This document shows, piece after piece, positions 6,991-8,459 of a DNA stretch of 8,459 nt. Numbering within the stretch: position 1 is the first letter of the stretch; every line of letters begins with the position of its first letter. The translations under genes were made by a program, and so were the position numbers. Below the pieces are notes generated by a model, which saw only the letters and a list, made by a program, of their open reading frames with translations, did not search any database and was not told where the DNA came from. Origin of the DNA: Candidatus Methanogasteraceae archaeon UBA261 (lineage in GTDB: Archaea; Halobacteriota; Methanosarcinia; Methanosarcinales; Methanogasteraceae); assembly GCA_002506015.1 (NCBI GenBank), contig DAWR01000074.1, positions 1-8,459 of the forward strand, given 5' to 3'.

Positions 6991-7101
6991 CCTCGCACAC
7001 ACGTTAAGGCATCTGCAGAATCTACAACCCGATTGCACCCATGTCTGGAGTCGGTCTGCAGGCTGCCCCTGACCAGTACCTATCGGTGCCAGTATCCGCG
7101 G

Positions 7102-7221
7102 TCACTTATCTTCAATTGTGAGAATCACATCGCAACCAGCAGAATCAAACGATACGTCTCCGAATATTCCCACTTTCGGAAGATACTTGCTCAGCCCGAT
7201 GTCGAAGCCAAGGGTTGTTTT
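7102..7221 (-). pseudogene. C-terminal remnant of an unknown protein abutting the IS91-like fragment
   Basis: In the frame next to the transposase frame, the minus strand encodes about 38 protein-like residues that include LGFDIGLSKYLPKVGIFGD and end with CDVILTIEDK before a TGA at 7104-7102. The frame is closed upstream by a TGA at 7224-7222. The transposase homology stops at about the same place (near 7205-7215), so this looks like the tail of a gene cut by insertion or deletion involving the IS element. I do not recognise the protein. The 38-codon length limits certainty. Confidence 0.35.
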
Positions 7222-7489
7222 TCACGACTGGCCACAGAGCATCAGGGATTGTGAGTACTACGTGTCGATGAGGTACGTTAAATAACGCGTTTTGGAGAGA
7301 TTTTGCCCCTATGTCTGTGTGGTTTTTACCACAACTCGAGCAGATACGACTGTTGCATCCGAAATGGACTATTAATTTGGTTCCGCAATGTTGGCACAGG
7401 TATGTGAAGAAGCCGCGACTCTTATCCTTGCAGGAGAGCATCTTGTTGACTTCGTTGATCTCAACGTCTCTGAGGTTGTCTTTTTCCAC
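7145..7489 (-). pseudogene. IS91/IS801-like transposase, N-terminal zinc-finger fragment
   Basis: The frame encodes the zinc-binding N-terminus of an IS91-type rolling-circle (HUH/Y1) transposase. Two CxxC pairs are seen: YLCQHCG (about 30-36) and SRICSSCGK (about 47-55). They are followed by the family signature VPHRHVVLTIPDALWP (72-87). The catalytic HUH and tyrosine regions, normally further on, are absent: after NNPW (91-94) the sequence becomes unrelated and stops at 7145. The first codon at 7489 is a GTG, but homology-like residues continue upstream in the same frame (TVRHIFEDNHNWGAFRI). The frame is open back to about 7694 with no ATG, GTG or TTG above 7489, so the natural start is also lost. 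This is a dead remnant cut at both ends. Confidence 0.8.
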
Positions 7490-7920
7490 TATGCGGAACG
7501 CGCCCCAGTTGTGGTTGTCCTCAAAAATGTGTCGGACGGTGAGAGGGGTATCTGTAAGGATGCAGAGGAGAAATGCGATGAAGTATATTTGAGGGTATGT
7601 TGAAGTACACCGGGTGCATGTATGGTTGATCTTGGTAAAAATGAGTATGTATGGGGGTCTGAGTTTATAGTGTATATACCATAAAATTTATGTTAATTTT
7701 ACCAATTAGGTGGCGAAGGTATTGGTTTATAGCTCCTTATTTTTAGACTTTGCATAATGTTCCGCCCCGTACCAGACCTATACTCTGCACCATCATAAAC
7801 TGCGATTTTTTATTGGTGGAACCAAACTGATACAATCCACAAACAAGGACTCAGCGCCTTGCTCACACTACAGTTATAGAGATTTGAAAAAGCTCAAGTT
7901 GTGGTGGTGTGAAGTATAAC
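7490..7920. other. IS-derived and non-coding sequence between transposase remnants
   Basis: From 7490 to about 7694 the minus strand continues the open IS91-like frame without a start codon. An ATG at 7619 is in a different frame, so a frameshift may have separated start and body. About 7660-7700 is AT-rich and could hold the old transposase promoter. Around 7747-7765 the motif gactttgcataatgtt resembles the terminal repeats of several IS families, but I find no matching inverted partner in the window. No other gene is visible. Confidence 0.4.
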
Positions 7921-8103
7921 TCACGCCAGCCCACCACCCCACGGCTTTCTCATAAAACCCAAGACCTCACAAAGTTCTCTCCACTGATCGCGACACGACT
8001 CGTTAAGACCTTTCTCTAAAATTCTCCGGAACATCCCAAAAACATCCCTATCGACACCCTTCCCTCGAGAAATCGATCTCCGGAGCCAAATTTCGTCATA
8101 GCT
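7921..8103 (-). pseudogene. Unassigned 60-codon coding remnant next to the ISAs1 fragment
   Basis: The minus strand has 60 open codons between a TGA at 8106-8104 and a TGA at 7923-7921. The product is charged and helical: SYDEIWLRRSISRGKGV at the start, then VFGMFRRILEKGLNES, and an ending WRELCEVLGFMRKPWGGG. The composition is clearly protein-like, but the first ATG is at codon 24, so an upstream part is missing or in another frame. It lies 61 bases downstream of the ISAs1 fragment on the same strand. It may be a decayed mobile-element gene or a chromosomal gene cut by one; I do not recognise the family. Confidence 0.4.
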
Positions 8104-8164
8104 TCAACTGTTCAGCGTCGATTACCCTCCGACTATCAGACGGCTTACAACGAGTTACGAAAAA

Positions 8165-8459
8165 CTAAATCCACGATCGCAAAAAATTGAATTTCAGCAA
8201 AACACTTGCCAAAACATCCTGTGAATCACAAAACGAATCAATCACTTCTTTAAAGTTTTTCGGATTCGTTTTTCTGATGATTTTGATTGCAACGGTTCGC
8301 AGCAAGCTTAAAATTTGTCCTTGATTTTTATTCTTAGTCTTCACATAATCTTCTTTGAATGTCATATCTCTGATGTAATTGTTGGATTCGACATGCCAGT
8401 GCTCACGTATGGCGGTGAAGAGTTCTTCTTCCACATCAGTCGAAGTTTTCGATTGATGA
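8165..8459 (-). CDS. ISAs1-family transposase, C-terminal part, cut by right window edge
   Basis: The frame runs open from the right edge to a stop at 8165, about 97 residues. It contains the closing part of a DDE transposase of the ISAs1 (H-repeat) type: EEELFTAIREHWHVESNNY, where the glutamate of HWHVES occupies the third catalytic (E) position, followed by RDMTFKEDYVKTKNKN (family pattern LDVTFxED) and a basic helix LLRTVAIKIIRKTNPKNF. The remaining catalytic aspartates would lie outside the window, so whether the gene is complete cannot be judged. An internal GTG at 8434 is not the real start, because homology-like sequence continues to the edge. The C-terminus seems normal for the family. 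Confidence 0.8.
   Translation of the reverse strand, partial: HQSKTSTDVEEELFTAIREHWHVESNNYIRDMTFKEDYVKTKNKNQGQILSLLRTVAIKIIRKTNPKNFKEVIDSFCDSQDVLASVLLKFNFLRSWI

Noticed and set aside
6751..7254. 167-codon plus-strand open frame
   Set aside because: It crosses the promoter and signal-peptide region of the secreted-protein gene and the IS junction, with no domain-like pattern.
7747..7765. IS-end-like sequence with tttgcataatg
   Set aside because: It resembles terminal repeats of several IS families, but no inverted partner or target duplication is visible within the window.

Overview
The window reads as a piece of an uncultured archaeal chromosome. Evidence for an archaeon: the large gene has a BRE/TATA-box promoter (TTTATATA preceded by GATAAC) instead of -35/-10 boxes. 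The secreted protein carries many N-glycosylation sequons and a fibronectin-III module of the type common in methanogen and ANME surface proteins. A SAM methyltransferase paired with a FecCD permease is also familiar from methanogen-related genomes. A methanogen- or ANME-related lineage is my inference, not something a marker gene here proves. Every gene I can defend is on the minus strand; most plus-strand frames are shadows.

Right to left, which is the direction of transcription. (1) 7100-8459 is a graveyard of mobile elements: the C-terminal end of an ISAs1-family transposase running off the right edge, an unassigned 60-codon coding remnant, and the N-terminal zinc-finger part of an IS91/IS801-like transposase. 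The last is fused out of frame to a 38-codon tail of an unknown protein. (2) 2897-6990 is one very large gene with its own promoter and a striking 25-bp dyad next to the TATA box. It encodes a secreted multidomain protein: signal peptide, low-complexity linker, carbohydrate-binding-like beta-sandwiches, FN3, an Ig-like domain and a glycoside-hydrolase-like TIM barrel of clan GH-A type. (3) 2168-2896 has no intact gene but contains protein-like pieces of reading frame on the plus strand, probably a decayed gene. (4) 1-2194 is an operon-like run: a methyltransferase C-terminal half, a complete FecCD-type ABC permease, a methyltransferase N-terminal half, and the start of a pyridoxamine-5'-phosphate-oxidase-like flavoprotein cut by the left edge.

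The most notable points are these. The two methyltransferase halves are complementary but lie in the wrong order around the permease, like a circularly permuted or rearranged permease-methyltransferase unit. The giant secreted protein has one carbohydrate-binding domain inserted inside another beta-sandwich domain, and it shows a base-composition break at a domain border. No CRISPR array, tRNA, rRNA or recognisable defence system was found. I do not see a convincing wholly new system; the novelty is in the rearranged transporter locus and the secreted hydrolase-like protein with its operator-like dyad.
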